A stretch of DNA of 64,000 nucleotides from Cyathus striatus (Eukaryota > Basidiomycota > Agaricomycetes > Agaricales > Nidulariaceae), in the NCBI GenBank assembly GCA_025738555.1, contig JAOVFP010000004.1, positions 4,464,001-4,528,000 on the forward strand. The letters are read 5' to 3'. Numbering within the stretch: the first letter of the stretch is position 1; every line of letters begins with the position of its first letter. A program made the translations under genes and the position numbers. The notes beneath the pieces were generated by a model. The model was not told the origin of the DNA. It ran no database searches and was given only the letters and a program-made list of their open reading frames with translations. Below are positions 9,257-20,304 of the stretch, piece after piece.

Positions 9257-11527
9257 ATGGATCCTTCTTTCTACCGCACACGTCTGCTACTAGACTTATC
9301 TCGCACATTCCTCGTCCCAGAGCTATTTCTTTCAGCCGCCTTATATTTTTCTCCATGGCAACCTAGAGGTCGGATACTGTCGATTTTCCTTCATGGGTCA
9401 TTCGTCGCCGTTTGGGCGTCGCTGAAGGGAATTTACTTTCGGGTGCAACAGGAGAGGGAGGCGAGATCTTTGGGAGCACGGCCTATACCACGCGTCGTTG
9501 GTAAATGGCCAGGAAACATAGACGTCTTATTAAAGATGATGCGGGCATTCAAGACAAGCTATGTCCTGGACGTGTATCTACAGCTTTTCGAAGAGTACCA
9601 GTGTACTACTCTCAATACCCGCATACTCTGGTCTGATAACGTATGTGTATATTTTTCTTTGGAATCGCACGTAGTACAGCATTGGGAAATATGTGTGGCT
9701 CCCAGCTGCTTCTTCAGACTTCGATACATGGGAAGGTTTTTGCTGATTCGTATCAAAATTGCAGATCATATCTATGGATCAAGAACACGCCAAATTTGTT
9801 TTGGCGACTGGGTTTCAGCATTTCCATAGAGGAAAGTATCAGAAGGAAAGAATGTATGATTTTTTATCGTGTTCATCATGTCGCGATGCTCATACATCGA
9901 CTTAGGGAGACATTCCTTGGAGAAGGAATATTCAACCGCGATGACCAGGTATGTTCCGTAATTTTTATTGTTGACTTTCTTCTAATGCTGCCGGAAAATA
10001 GAAATGGAAGATGGTACGTTAGCAACTCTTTAAGTTCAAATTATCTAGGGATGAACCAAGTTCTCAGCATCGAGCAATTGCGCGACCCTTCTTTGCTCGA
10101 GACCGCATACTAGATTTCCAGATTTTCGAGACATATGGTTCTCGCACAATCTCTATTTTATCTTCTCTCTCAACATCAAACCGTGCTTGTGATGTGCAAG
10201 ATCTGTACTCTAGATTTACTCTAGATGCAGCTTCGGAGTTCCTTTTTGGGAAAAATCTGAATACTTTATCTGCTTCGCTTCCAGATCCTGGGCAAACTGC
10301 CATGGGACCAAAAGGTTCTGCAACTACTGACGCCTGGGGGACTTTCGCATATGCCTTCGAGATGTGTCAGCAGAACGTAACGACTAGAGCCCGCATTGGA
10401 CATTTATGGCCATTGTTCGAATTGTTTAGAGATAGAAATGAACCACACGTCAAAGTTATTCGTCGGTGGATAGATCCTTTGGTTCAGCATGCATTAGACG
10501 AGAAGGCACGCTTGAGTCATTCTACTACTACGCCTTTAGAAGAGAAGAATTTCCTTCAGCACTTGGCACAAAATATTGATGGTACCGTAGTTCCCTGACA
10601 CCATGTTTCTTATTATACTCACGGAATTTCAGATCCAAAGGTCATTCGGGATCAGTTATTAAATGTGCTCCTTGCATCTAGGGATACAGTGCGTAATTTC
10701 TCTTGTTTCAATTATCCTTGTTAATTTGCTTTGCAGACTGCAAGCGTATTAACTTTCATTACATATTTCATGGCGATATATCCGGACGTGACGCAGAAGA
10801 TGCGAGCAGAGGTTCTCGAATATTGCGGCACAAATGGCACTCCGTCATTTGAGCAGTTAAGGGGCTTGAAGTACGGTATGTGCTATATGCGAAGCGCTCC
10901 ATAATTTGGAACTCATACAATGATACATGCATATAGTTCGTGCGGTTATCAATGAAACGCTACGAATATTTCCACCGGTCCCTCTAAACGTACGCGAAAC
11001 GCGTTCCTCGGCTTGCCTGTTACCACCATCGGATCGCTCACATCAAGACTCGGACCGACGTCCCCTGTACATGCCAGCCCATACAACGATCATGTACTTT
11101 CCTTTGTTAACGCAACGGAATCCTGCATTATGGGGCCCCGATGCTGATGAGTTTAAACCGGAACGATGGCTTCAACCCGAGAGTATAGCAAAGTTCGTTG
11201 CAAATCCGCAGATGTATACACCCTTCAGTGCAGGTCCACGAATAGTACGTTCTAATTCTTTAACAAGCAACTTGTTATTGATCGATTTCATTGCAGTGTG
11301 TTGGACAGAATTATGCCTATAACCAAATGGCGTATTTCCTGGTTCGCTTACTGCAGAAGTTCGATTCTGTAACCTTACTCCCCGAGTTTCAACCAGAAGG
11401 TTCGTTACCACCACCGGAGTGGAAGGAGAGAAATGGGCGGCAACGAATTGAGCAGGTCTGGCCCAGTGGTGCACTCACTCTGTTCATAAAGGGTGGGTTG
11501 TGGGTTAAATTTGGTACATCTACGTAA
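9257..11527 (+). CDS. Cytochrome P450 monooxygenase, CYP63-like
   Basis: Nine exons: 9257-9640, 9765-9853, 9906-9948, 10002-10013, 10068-10581, 10633-10688, 10737-10875, 10937-11244 and 11297-11527. The product is 591 residues and every junction keeps frame. The N-terminus has two hydrophobic stretches (about 13-27 and 36-52), an ER membrane anchor. Diagnostic motifs: I-helix ASRDTT at 362-367, K-helix ETLR at 419-422, a PERW motif, and the heme loop FSAGPRICVG with ligand Cys516. HRAIARPFFARDRI and SRFTLDAASEFLFG are typical of fungal CYP63 and relatives, which hydroxylate alkanes, fatty acids or aromatics using a CPR partner. Exon 4 is only 12 nt (encoding KWKM) and is required for the WKM-HR helix C to be complete. 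The ATG gives a natural anchor start. All key residues are present, so the gene looks functional. Confidence 0.93.
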
Positions 11528-12397
11528 AGTTACAAAGACTTTGGACAATAAATTATTCCCATTTTACACTCTTCGCGGAAGAAGTTTAATATGAGATTGT
11601 TCTGGGACAATCGATGGTCAGTGAGATCTACTACCCCAATCTCGTGACACTTGGGCGGTTTCGAAACTTAACTGTAACTTGCTTGTGTTTTCCTCGTGGT
11701 GCATTGAATTCCCGAACCAGAATATCTTGACCGTTCGACGATTCATATCGCAGTAATCATACAACTTAATAACACTCGAACAAATTCAAGCTTGAGTCAA
11801 ACGGTCTCAAACCGCCATTGTGATGCCACCTGTAGGTAGAGTATGGCAGTGGTATGCAGCTTTATCCTATACAGCTCCACCCGTAACATATCATTTTCAC
11901 GAGTCATACATTATATATTATAATAGAGTATGAATATATTTGAACTTTTTTTACAACTAGAAGAGTGAAGATATCGATGAAGCTTGGTGGCCTTTGAAAA
12001 TTTGAAGTTCGAACTTCACAGTAAGTACAGAAGTTCCGACCGAGCGTGGGAAAAAAACATTCAGAAAACAAGGACACACTTGTGACTCTCTCGTTGCCGC
12101 GTACCTTTCAGCCTCTTATACCATGTACTTTGTCTTTTCTGGCAACCTTGTTCTCTATTAAGGAGAGAGTTGTACATTCATGGATTGCTATAAGATAAAA
12201 TCCTTATTACGCTCCTTTGAATCCAAAAAGATCTCCCACTAGTGCCCGCAGTACCAAGTTGCCAACCCCACCCGTTCGTACTTAGCAAGCTACTAGCCAG
12301 ACTCTCGTTATCTTAGGCATATTGGGTACGTTTTTGCATTACATTTTCACCATATTATATGCTCACGTAGCTGTATATTAGAACATACTATCTCGAT
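11528..12397. other. Intergenic spacer; arm B begins near 12050
   Basis: No coding exon is seen between the P450 stop and the F-box start. From about 12050 the sequence matches the reverse complement of 4200-4470, including the shared 'ttataccatgtactttgtc' region. Confidence 0.6.
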
Positions 12398-13672
12398 ATG
12401 AATTTCGACGCTTGCCCGCATCGCAACCATAATTTGCCGTCTCAAGGAGGAATATTTTGCAAACTGTGCAATGCATTCCGTCAACTAGCAGCACTTAGTC
12501 AACATTCAACGTTGGCGATGACGATAGAAAAGCTATCATTGTGGGCCTTTCGCAGCCCCTCGGTCAATGGCTTACCAGACGAAATTCTTATCGAGATATT
12601 TCAGCACTATTTGAGCATGGGAGATAGGACCTATCGGGGTGACCCATCATCGCGTATTACGGCTCTCCCTCACATTAATAGTTCTCCAGTTCTCCTTACT
12701 CATGTTTGTCAGACATGGAGGCAACTCATCAGTTCCACACCCTTGTTATGGTCGTCAATTGCGATCCACAATCCTAGAGAAAAGCATATTCCATTGATCA
12801 ACTTTTGGTTAGACTGTGCCGAGTCTTGTCTGCTCTCAATTGCCATTCGACATGGAAAAGATGAACACTCCAAGCGACAATCTACAATTAACGATATTCT
12901 GCCGCTGCTAATCAACCGAGGTCATTTATGGAAATCCATTGACTTCGAATTATGGGATATCAAACCAACGTTGAATATTCCAAATGGTTCTCTCGTTATG
13001 CTAGAACGTGCCAGTATGAATATGGTACCTGGGTATTCGACGTACAACGATAATGCATGGGATATCATTCATTCATCTCCCCGGCTTTCTGGTGTGCTAT
13101 GGACAAATAGATTCAATCCTTTCGCAACTGCTCCTTGGGGTCAATTGAAAGTCATTGAATGCACATTTTGCATTCCCATCTACGAGTTCTTGCACTCACT
13201 TCACTTCTGTCAAAATCTTGAAGTCCTTATCTTGCTATCTGGCGTTAGCCTTGATGCTGACATATCTCCAACAAGTCTTATTACCTTGCCGGCTTTAAAA
13301 GAGTTGGAATTTAGTAATATCGGGGGTGGCTTCAATATATTTGTCGAAAATATTAGTGCGCCCGTACTTACGACGCTTAAACTTTCCTGGATCGATCCAA
13401 CAGACCTTAGCGCCTTCAGAGACTTCATGACAAACTCGAAATGCTTACTGAAGTCCTTTCGTCTTGTCAGTAGTGATATGTCGGCTACCGAGCTGTTGGA
13501 TTGGTTGGAAACACCTGGATTATCGTCGGTTGCTTATGTGGACATTATCATCGATCCAGACATCGAGCTTAACAATCGACATTTGAGCCCCGGGCCGAAT
13601 CAACCCTACCTAGAGGTTGTTGTAGGGAAAGTGAAGGAATTCGTAGATCAAAATACGGAAGTTAGTAAATAA
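12398..13672 (+). CDS. F-box protein with Cys/His N-terminal motif and LRR-like tail (copy B)
   Basis: This is a single exon of 424 codons, colinear with copy A along its length. It has the N-terminal C-P-H-R-N-H and F-C-K-L-C pair, the F-box core LPDEILIEIFQHYL and LLTHVCQTWRQL, then an LRR-like tail (for example LPALKELEFSNIGGGF). It is slightly shorter than copy A at the C-terminus and has no internal stop, so it appears functional. The expected role is SCF substrate adaptor. It converges on the frameshifted LRR-like copy with 59 bp between stops. Many differences from copy A are amino-acid changes in the LRR-like part, consistent with diversification of the recognition surface (inference). 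Confidence 0.85.
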   Translation: MNFDACPHRNHNLPSQGGIFCKLCNAFRQLAALSQHSTLAMTIEKLSLWAFRSPSVNGLPDEILIEIFQHYLSMGDRTYRGDPSSRITALPHINSSPVLLTHVCQTWRQLISSTPLLWSSIAIHNPREKHIPLINFWLDCAESCLLSIAIRHGKDEHSKRQSTINDILPLLINRGHLWKSIDFELWDIKPTLNIPNGSLVMLERASMNMVPGYSTYNDNAWDIIHSSPRLSGVLWTNRFNPFATAPWGQLKVIECTFCIPIYEFLHSLHFCQNLEVLILLSGVSLDADISPTSLITLPALKELEFSNIGGGFNIFVENISAPVLTTLKLSWIDPTDLSAFRDFMTNSKCLLKSFRLVSSDMSATELLDWLETPGLSSVAYVDIIIDPDIELNNRHLSPGPNQPYLEVVVGKVKEFVDQNTEVSK

Positions 13673-13731
13673 GGAATTGACGTCGGGTACCATGAATATC
13701 ATTATATTATTATACAAGCCAGTAACAACAA

Positions 13732-14854
13732 TTACTCGACCCATGAATTTACTTTAATGTCAATCTGCGAACTAAAACCACCGTCAAATATCCATTCATT
13801 CACCAGTTCAGGTAGCTGCCGAGTTGTGATAGTAACACAACGCAACGAATCTTTATTCCAAGGCATGTTTATTATGCTTTTCCTTGTACAGACGTCTGTA
13901 AATCTGAGATAAACTTCTTCAAGGATATCGCAAGGTGCCAGAGCTTCCCAGATAGGATCAAGATTGATGCATGTGCTTATTGTGATACGGTCGAGTTTGG
14001 TACACTGTATCTGCGTGCTGGCTGGCTTCTGCCAAATATTAGTGATACTAAGAAGAGAACTGCGCGATAGCACCCGACAAGCTTCAATCCTCTCCGGATT
14101 GTCAGAAGTCGGAACAACTGCAAACTCTTTCAACCCAGAGGAAATCGACATAGCCGTAAACTCTTTCAGCTCAGGAGAGTTGCAGAAGATGAAAAGGCAG
14201 TCTTGAATCGTCACTTCGCATTCCGTGAGGGACAAGTTTACGATCGCAGAAAAGTCGAACTGTGGTAAAGTTCGCCATGGATATGGGAGTAGTAATAGTG
14301 TACCACTCCATGTGAACGACGTTAACTTCGGTGTGGCAATCTTTCCCGAGCCTACGGGTACGTGAAGCGAGCGCATTAATTGATTCGGCGTCTGAGCTCC
14401 ATGGAATTGAAATGTCTAGACTGGTAATTTTATCCAAGGAACCTTTGTTGTACCATGTTTGGAGTAAATGATTCATGTTGTGATAAGCGTTACGCATTGT
14501 GCTTTCTTTGCCTTCTGAATCAGTAATGACCATGCTGAGGGTATTACTTGGCTCATTAGTTATAATCAACATCTCCTTGTTCATTTCAAGAACCATGTTT
14601 GCAGCTTTGAGAAGATTTAGAGCCCGAGGATGAAAGCTGGATAGGAATCCTGGAAGTAGAATGTCATCTGGTTTTTCGGGAAGGTTAATTTTCTTCGCGC
14701 TCTTCGAAGGACGTGATTCCTGGTTCCAGGGTCTGGGTATGTGTCGTGGTGTACGATTGGTAAGAGGTTGGAAGAGGAACTTGGAGATGGCAAGCATCCC
14801 TAAGCTAATAGCCCATGATGTAGGAAGGACGGTCCGATAAAAGTCGGTTGACAT
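13732..14854 (-). pseudogene. LRR-like protein, frameshifted copy B of the gene at 1666-2775
   Basis: The frame beginning at 14854 follows the intact paralog (same hydrophobic N-terminus and Pro/Arg segment) through SINALA near 14355. It then runs out of frame. The paralog's continuation (VPVGSGKIATPKLTS...) resumes in another frame from about 14365 to the stop at 13732. Base-by-base comparison places one extra nucleotide in the stretch around 14350-14362 relative to copy A. The rest is intact. The simplest reading is a recent single-base frameshift pseudogene. A sequencing or assembly error would give the same picture. Confidence 0.78.
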
Positions 14855-15224
14855 ACTATTTGAAAAAATGGTTAGCTCTGCGTAGCCAAAGAAGATAAAA
14901 GATGTCGAAATACGTACCTATTTGTCTAGTTTATATATTGATGTGATGAGGAGTGCAATTTGTTCGTGTGGTATGCAGTGATCGTTAAAAGTACCTGATG
15001 GCGAAGAATTGTTTTGGACATCCTGTACTCACTTCAAGTTATTCGTATTTAAATGTTGTATGTGGCGACAGATTGAACAATATCGTTACACTCCGTTGGA
15101 GGATTACAATTGAAGTTCTTTCTCTTACTTTGCTAGCAACATTGAAAAGCAACAACCGTAGTGATCGTCCGCGTATGACTCTATGTGGGTCCATTCACAC
15201 AACGAGTTGGGAAGACATCCAATT

Positions 15225-16590
15225 GGGGATGCCCAATCCTCGGTTATGGCGCCGCGCTGTGACACATAGTCACACCGTGTGACAGTCCTGAAACTTGAAG
15301 TTAGACATATTTTTCGACATTCCTCCTTCCACATGTAATCTACCATTATGAAATGACTTTTATTATGTTCATATAAATTAGTCCAATACATAAAATGTTT
15401 TGTTTCGAAGTATACATAAATATAACGACAGAAAACTCAGATGGTTTCACAATCTGTGCAATTTCCACATATTCCGGTTCATAAATAAAAAATATAAATG
15501 CGGAGAATTATAGCCATAAATGAATAGTGCGAAAACGCTCTATATATCGTATCAATCCGTGCAGTGGTTGTTGTGTCCTATACCATTTAGCATCTGGCCT
15601 ACTGTGAGGTGCCCTAAGGCCAAAGCAAGCATGCGTAAATAAGAACTTAATAGATTCCATGCTTCGACAATATGGTTTAACACTTCTTTTTTCATCACCC
15701 CATTCGATCTATTTACTCAGGATACTTTGAGATTGATTTCTACAGTATATAAGTAGATTATTGAGCCATAATTTTATATTTTTACATTAAAATACTATAT
15801 ATTCATGGCAGAAACAGCTTACTTAGCTCGATAAATTATGATTTCTGCATATACAAGTTCAAAAATAATAAATCTAAATGCGGAGTATTATAGCCATCGA
15901 TGATTAGTGTGAAAACGCTCTATTAATCATATCAATATGCGCAGTGGTTGTTTTATTCTATACAGTTTAGTGCATGGCTCACTGCCCTAAGACCAAAGCA
16001 AATATGCGCAAACATAAGCTCAGATATTGATCACATGCTTCGACAACATGGTTTAATGCTTCTTCCTTCATCCTCCATTCGATTTACGCACCTAGAATGC
16101 TCCAGGATCAATTTATGCAACTCATAGATAGAATAATGAAGCACAATTGAATGTATTTACATTCAAATCGATGTATTCATGGCAAAAATAGTGTACTTAG
16201 CTCGATAAATTATGATTTCTGCACATGTAAGTTTGAAAATAAAAATTCTAAATGCGGAGCATTGTAGCCATCGATGATTAGTGTGAAAAAGCTCTATTAA
16301 TTATATCAATCCGTGCAGTGGTTGCTTCGTTCTATACAATTTGGTGCTGCCCTATGACCAAAGCAAACATGAACTTCATATATTCCATGCCTTGCACTTT
16401 AGATAATTGATTTATAGTTTATATGTGCATGTATATGTATTCTACATGCTCTAAGCTACATGATGGTAAAATATTTGGGTCAATTTGATGAAAGATTGAG
16501 GTAAAACAGGCTGACTTCAGGTTTTGTGACAGCAGTGTGACGCACTGTGACATTTGTGGGCCACGTAACATATAGGCATTGGGCATCCCC
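15225..16590. mobile_element. Non-autonomous MULE-like DNA transposon, 10-bp target duplication
   Basis: Ends are inverted: GGGGATGCCCAAT at 15225 and its complement ending at 16590. Weaker inverted similarity extends about 80 bp inward through GTCACA-type motifs. The element is flanked by ACATCCAATT at 15215-15224 and 16591-16600. Arm A has the uninterrupted site at 1252-1261, with one difference from the target duplication. A 9-10 bp duplication points to Mutator-like transposition. The inside holds no transposase. It holds three imperfect tandem units with CGGAG landmarks at 15501, 15881 and 16255 (period about 375-380 bp). This is an internally deleted, mobilised-in-trans element; family placement rests on the duplication length. 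Confidence 0.85.
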
Positions 16591-16800
16591 ACATCCAATT
16601 GTACGGGCTCTGGCAGCTATGCTTGCTTCTGTCGTAAGCGATCAAAGTATCCATAGGAAAACAGATAATAAAACGACTTTTTAAGTGATTCAAGTTGGAT
16701 TCAAGATGCCGAGTTAATTGTTCGAGCCGGGTGGCAAAGACAATCACTGTCGCTTAAAGTTAGGCGCCGACTCGCCACCTTTTAATTAACTTTTACGTAA

Positions 16801-17674
16801 TAGCGATTTACGGGTATGTACCACTAAATATAATTCTTAGAGGAATAAATGATAGGTGAGCTAGAAATAAAAGAAATAGTCGGAACCCCACGCTCTGACT
16901 GATATAGTGACCGTCAACCCAACGTCAACCAAAGCGTTTTAGAAACGTTGAATAGATGCGGATTTTGTTTCCAAAGGGAGTGAAATCCGCGCGCCTGTAC
17001 CTTCTCCAGATTAGCTACAACAACACGATGCTTTCCAATTATGTATAATTTTTTCTGTTCATTCTACATGATGAATTATTCCATACCTTAAAGAGCGCGT
17101 CAGAAGCAGTGTCATGGTCACATTGACTGTTTTTATTCCCAGGTCGACCAGTGAGTCTGCAACGTTCTTGTGGTGACCCAGTATCCAGTGGAGTGTTGTA
17201 AGAATAATAATAATTCAATTAAAAAGGAGCGGTATCCAGATTGTAAGCATTTTTCAGAGACAGTAGGAGAGGTTGTAATGTAGGCAAGTTTCTCTTCCAA
17301 CTGAGCGAGGGCGTCCTTAATTAATTTACAACTTGAAGGATTGACGCCAAAGATTTCTACTTGGGAACTGATTTCAGCAGATAACGGCACATGATAATGC
17401 TATATCGACATCTTCTCAGAGCTGATAATATGGAAGAATGACTATGTACGGAGGCTTCTACTGACATATAGTATGTACCTTGACTTATTAAAACATAAGA
17501 TACATATAGACTTCATCCAAACCAGGAACTTCGGTATTACTAGTTGTACGATATAAGGCCGTTGTATTGTCACCAAAATGCCGGGCCCCAGATTACTATC
17601 TCCCTTCGTTGCAACTATTAGACTCCACAGAGTACATATACTTCAAAGTTCACAATCATCCCAATAGTTACCGG
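16801..17674. other. Spacer with one weak minus-strand open frame
   Basis: An 85-codon minus-strand frame at 17133-17390 has a short coiled-coil-like part (LIKDALAQLEEKLAYI) but no paralog, splice or domain support, so I do not call it a gene. Nothing else is recognised. Confidence 0.4.
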
Positions 17675-19866
17675 ATGCCTCCGAGCCCAAGTCATGAAGC
17701 TAATGCCCCACTCTCCCCGCCTGATTCACTCCGGGTCCCCACCCTTTATCTTAATACTACAGATTCTCCCGTTATTGATAGCATAAATACATCATCTGGT
17801 AAGTGTATTTCGAAGCATATTTTCCGAAAATAATTGAATATTTCTACCCATACGATATAAATCCATAGATCGAGATGCTAGACAACAACCTAATGACAAC
17901 CCAAGATCTGCTAAAAACTTATACTATGAATCGGTACCAGGCTCTCCTATTAACACATCACCTGGCAAGTGTACTTCGATGAGTTTAGGCATCTTTTACA
18001 ATTGACCGAGCCTTCCCACCATCCAATATGAACCCATAGATAGTCATGATAAGGTCAATAATTCACAGTCTAAGTTCATACCGCCAGAAACGAGTTCGGG
18101 AAAATCCTCACCATATATTCATTCCAAACCGCTAGGAACGAGGGGTCCTGAATTGAACATACCTGTGTGTACTGCATAATTAACCTATTTCCTACTGGTT
18201 CAATATCAGACTAATGACGGTATGTGAATAGAATTGGCAGGTGATGCCCCCCATGGGTAACCAGAATATCTACACGGCCTACGGTTCCTCCCCCAATACG
18301 TATATGCAACCATCAGCTGTACCTGTACATATAATCAGCCAAGTTGTTCAACTGTGGACTGACGATAGGATGTACTTAGAATCAGGCGATGCCTCAGTGG
18401 GGTAACCAGGATACCTACGAGGCCCGCGGTGCCTCATCTGCTTATCCTGGAAGTGGTATGCAACCATTTACAGCACCGTCACCTCAGGTATGTGCTACAT
18501 CATAATTAACCTGGTTCAACTTCATCGGATTAACGAAGGCATGTAACTTATTCAGCCTCAGATGACGCCCTTCTACTGGGGTAACCAGAATGGCTATGGT
18601 GGTATTTACCAGCCTGCGATGGCAACATATGTGCATAATGCATGGCCTCAATCTCCGGGTGAGGGAAATACTGCCAGCCCGGATAACGACCCATCTGCAG
18701 CCTCCCCTGGAACCGAGCGGAAAAAATCCCAAGATGAGCGTTCTGATAAGGCACTACCCCAGACATCTTTTTCCTGGGTTCTCGGGGTGTATGGACAATC
18801 GCGTACGCTTACTCCTGAGCAAATTTTAAAATACAAGGAATATAATATAATCGGCATCCTACAAAATTCACTCAGTAAGTTTAATTAATGCATTCTTCAA
18901 CTGCGGTAGTATAGGTGTAATATAATGGCAGATCCATTGACTGACCGGCTACAAGCTGCCAATATCAATATGATTGAGAGACAGGCAGCAAAGTTTTTTA
19001 GTGCCTTTGATCCCAATGGTGAGGAATATCTAAGCTCCTTTACATATTTATTTCTAATTGTAATGACATCCATTAATTAAATACTAGCTCAGTGGTACAT
19101 AGATATTGACAGCCTTCCACCACATATTGGAAACATCATCAGTGGAGTAACATCCAATTCACGAAAAACTGACATCGGGAGCCGATTTATGCGTTTCCGC
19201 TTTCCTCTCGTTTTTTTCGAAGTGTCAACAATCACTCCCCCAACACCCTCGGAATCGCTTACAGACCATTGGTCATCAACAGCTATCTGGAGGGCATGGG
19301 TCAAAGAAGGAGCAAATGCAGGTGCGTTTTTGCAATTCCTGTTACATGCATCAGCATCAGATATACAGCATCATGTCAGGACTGGCTGCGTATGGTAGAG
19401 TGCATGATGAAATATCATGGTCGGAATGGAGAATAGCTAAACGAACGTTTGAAGTGATCCAAGTAACTCAGCCGGAGCTCTTCACGCCAGTTCCTTATCC
19501 TCGCGACCCTCCAGTATCATCCTAGTAAGGTCTCGCGGTAATTTATAAAGTTCCTTGATTTATTTGCTCTCCTGCAGTCGCAATGATTTGATGATATTTT
19601 CGACTTCATGGACTGTGATTCGGTTTCTTCGCAAAAGCCGATCCGTAATGATTTTCTTAGTTACAATAAGTGCATTATTTGCAGCTCTACAACCTGTTGT
19701 TGGGCATTTCACTCCTCTAGGTGGCTTTATATTGGCCGGGATAGGCATTTTGTCGGGGCTTGTTTCGCTTATGGCTTTTTTCGTGGGCTGGGTGTTAGGT
19801 TATGTTGAATCTCACGCCGCACAACAACGGCAATCTCACCCGGAGATATTGCCAGCTGTACGCTAA
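17675..19866 (+). CDS. Ten-exon protein: Pro/Gln-rich repeats, conserved domain and two-helix membrane tail
   Basis: Exons: 17675-17798, 17869-17964, 18040-18164, 18241-18324, 18386-18487, 18556-18874, 18932-19018, 19088-19321, 19380-19524 and 19578-19866. They give 534 residues with every junction in frame. Intron 2 starts with GC (GCAAGT at 17965); the others are GT-AG. The first five exons encode Ser/Pro/Asn-rich disordered sequence. Exons 4-6 each begin with a related unit (PMGNQNIY, PQWGNQDTY, FYWGNQNGY), which looks like exon duplication. The middle is a globular domain (PLTDRLQAANINMIERQ, WYIDIDSLPPHIGNI, WSEWRIAKRTFEVIQ, PVPYPRDPPVSS). The last 75 residues hold two hydrophobic helices separated by HFTPLGG. 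The same tail ends the mini-exon genes at 31778-33508 and 39409-40826. The family is not recognised by name. The protein is likely membrane-anchored by its C-terminus. Confidence 0.75.
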
Positions 19867-20304
19867 ATATGTTGTACTTTACTGATATCTATAGAAATTT
19901 ATTTTAAATGTAGCCATTTCAACATGTTGGAACACCACGAATGAATTAACATCGACTTACCGCTATCCACTGGTGAGCGCCACCGACCATTTTTCTGGAA
20001 GTAGAAATCAAAAAAAGAAAATTCAAAATCTACAAGCCCAAAAGTCTTTTATATTATATATTCTGGCCTTTCGTAATCACTTTTTGCAATAAGTATCGGC
20101 TTGTATTTAAATTAATGGGATTGTGTTTAACTTTTGCCTTTCACCTGACGCCTTGCCGATGCCTGGGATTGTCGGTGATTACGTAAGAATAAAAATGAAG
20201 TGTTCACGGCCTTCAAGTCGACTTTCAATTTCTCCACGACATTCGTTTCGCTCGTTTTTAATTTCTACTGATAGTTATATTACAAATGAAATCCAAGTAC
20301 AGGA
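19867..20304. other. Intergenic region between convergent genes
   Basis: No coding exon is seen. It contains AT-rich sequence and the presumed 3' ends of the ten-exon gene (plus) and the TRWW-family gene (minus). Confidence 0.5.

Larger units (their letters stand above)
12050..16800. repeat. Arm B of the large inverted duplication (partner 1030-4470)
   Basis: This is the reverse-complement counterpart of arm A, with the same two genes in mirrored order. Homology continues beyond the LRR-like gene into noncoding sequence (14855-15224), is interrupted by the element at 15225-16590, and resumes to about 16795, where it matches about 1035-1250. This interruption makes arm B about 1.3 kb longer than arm A. 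Confidence 0.88.

Noticed and set aside
10049..10067. TAG acceptor at about 10049 in the P450
   Set aside because: It shifts the frame to a stop; the acceptor TTCTCAG at 10067 gives KWKM-HRAIARPFF, as expected for the family.
19316..19525. Separate small gene starting at ATG 19316
   Set aside because: A 58-nt intron 19322-19379 joins the upstream exon in frame to the second half of this stretch, so it is exon 9 of the ten-exon gene.
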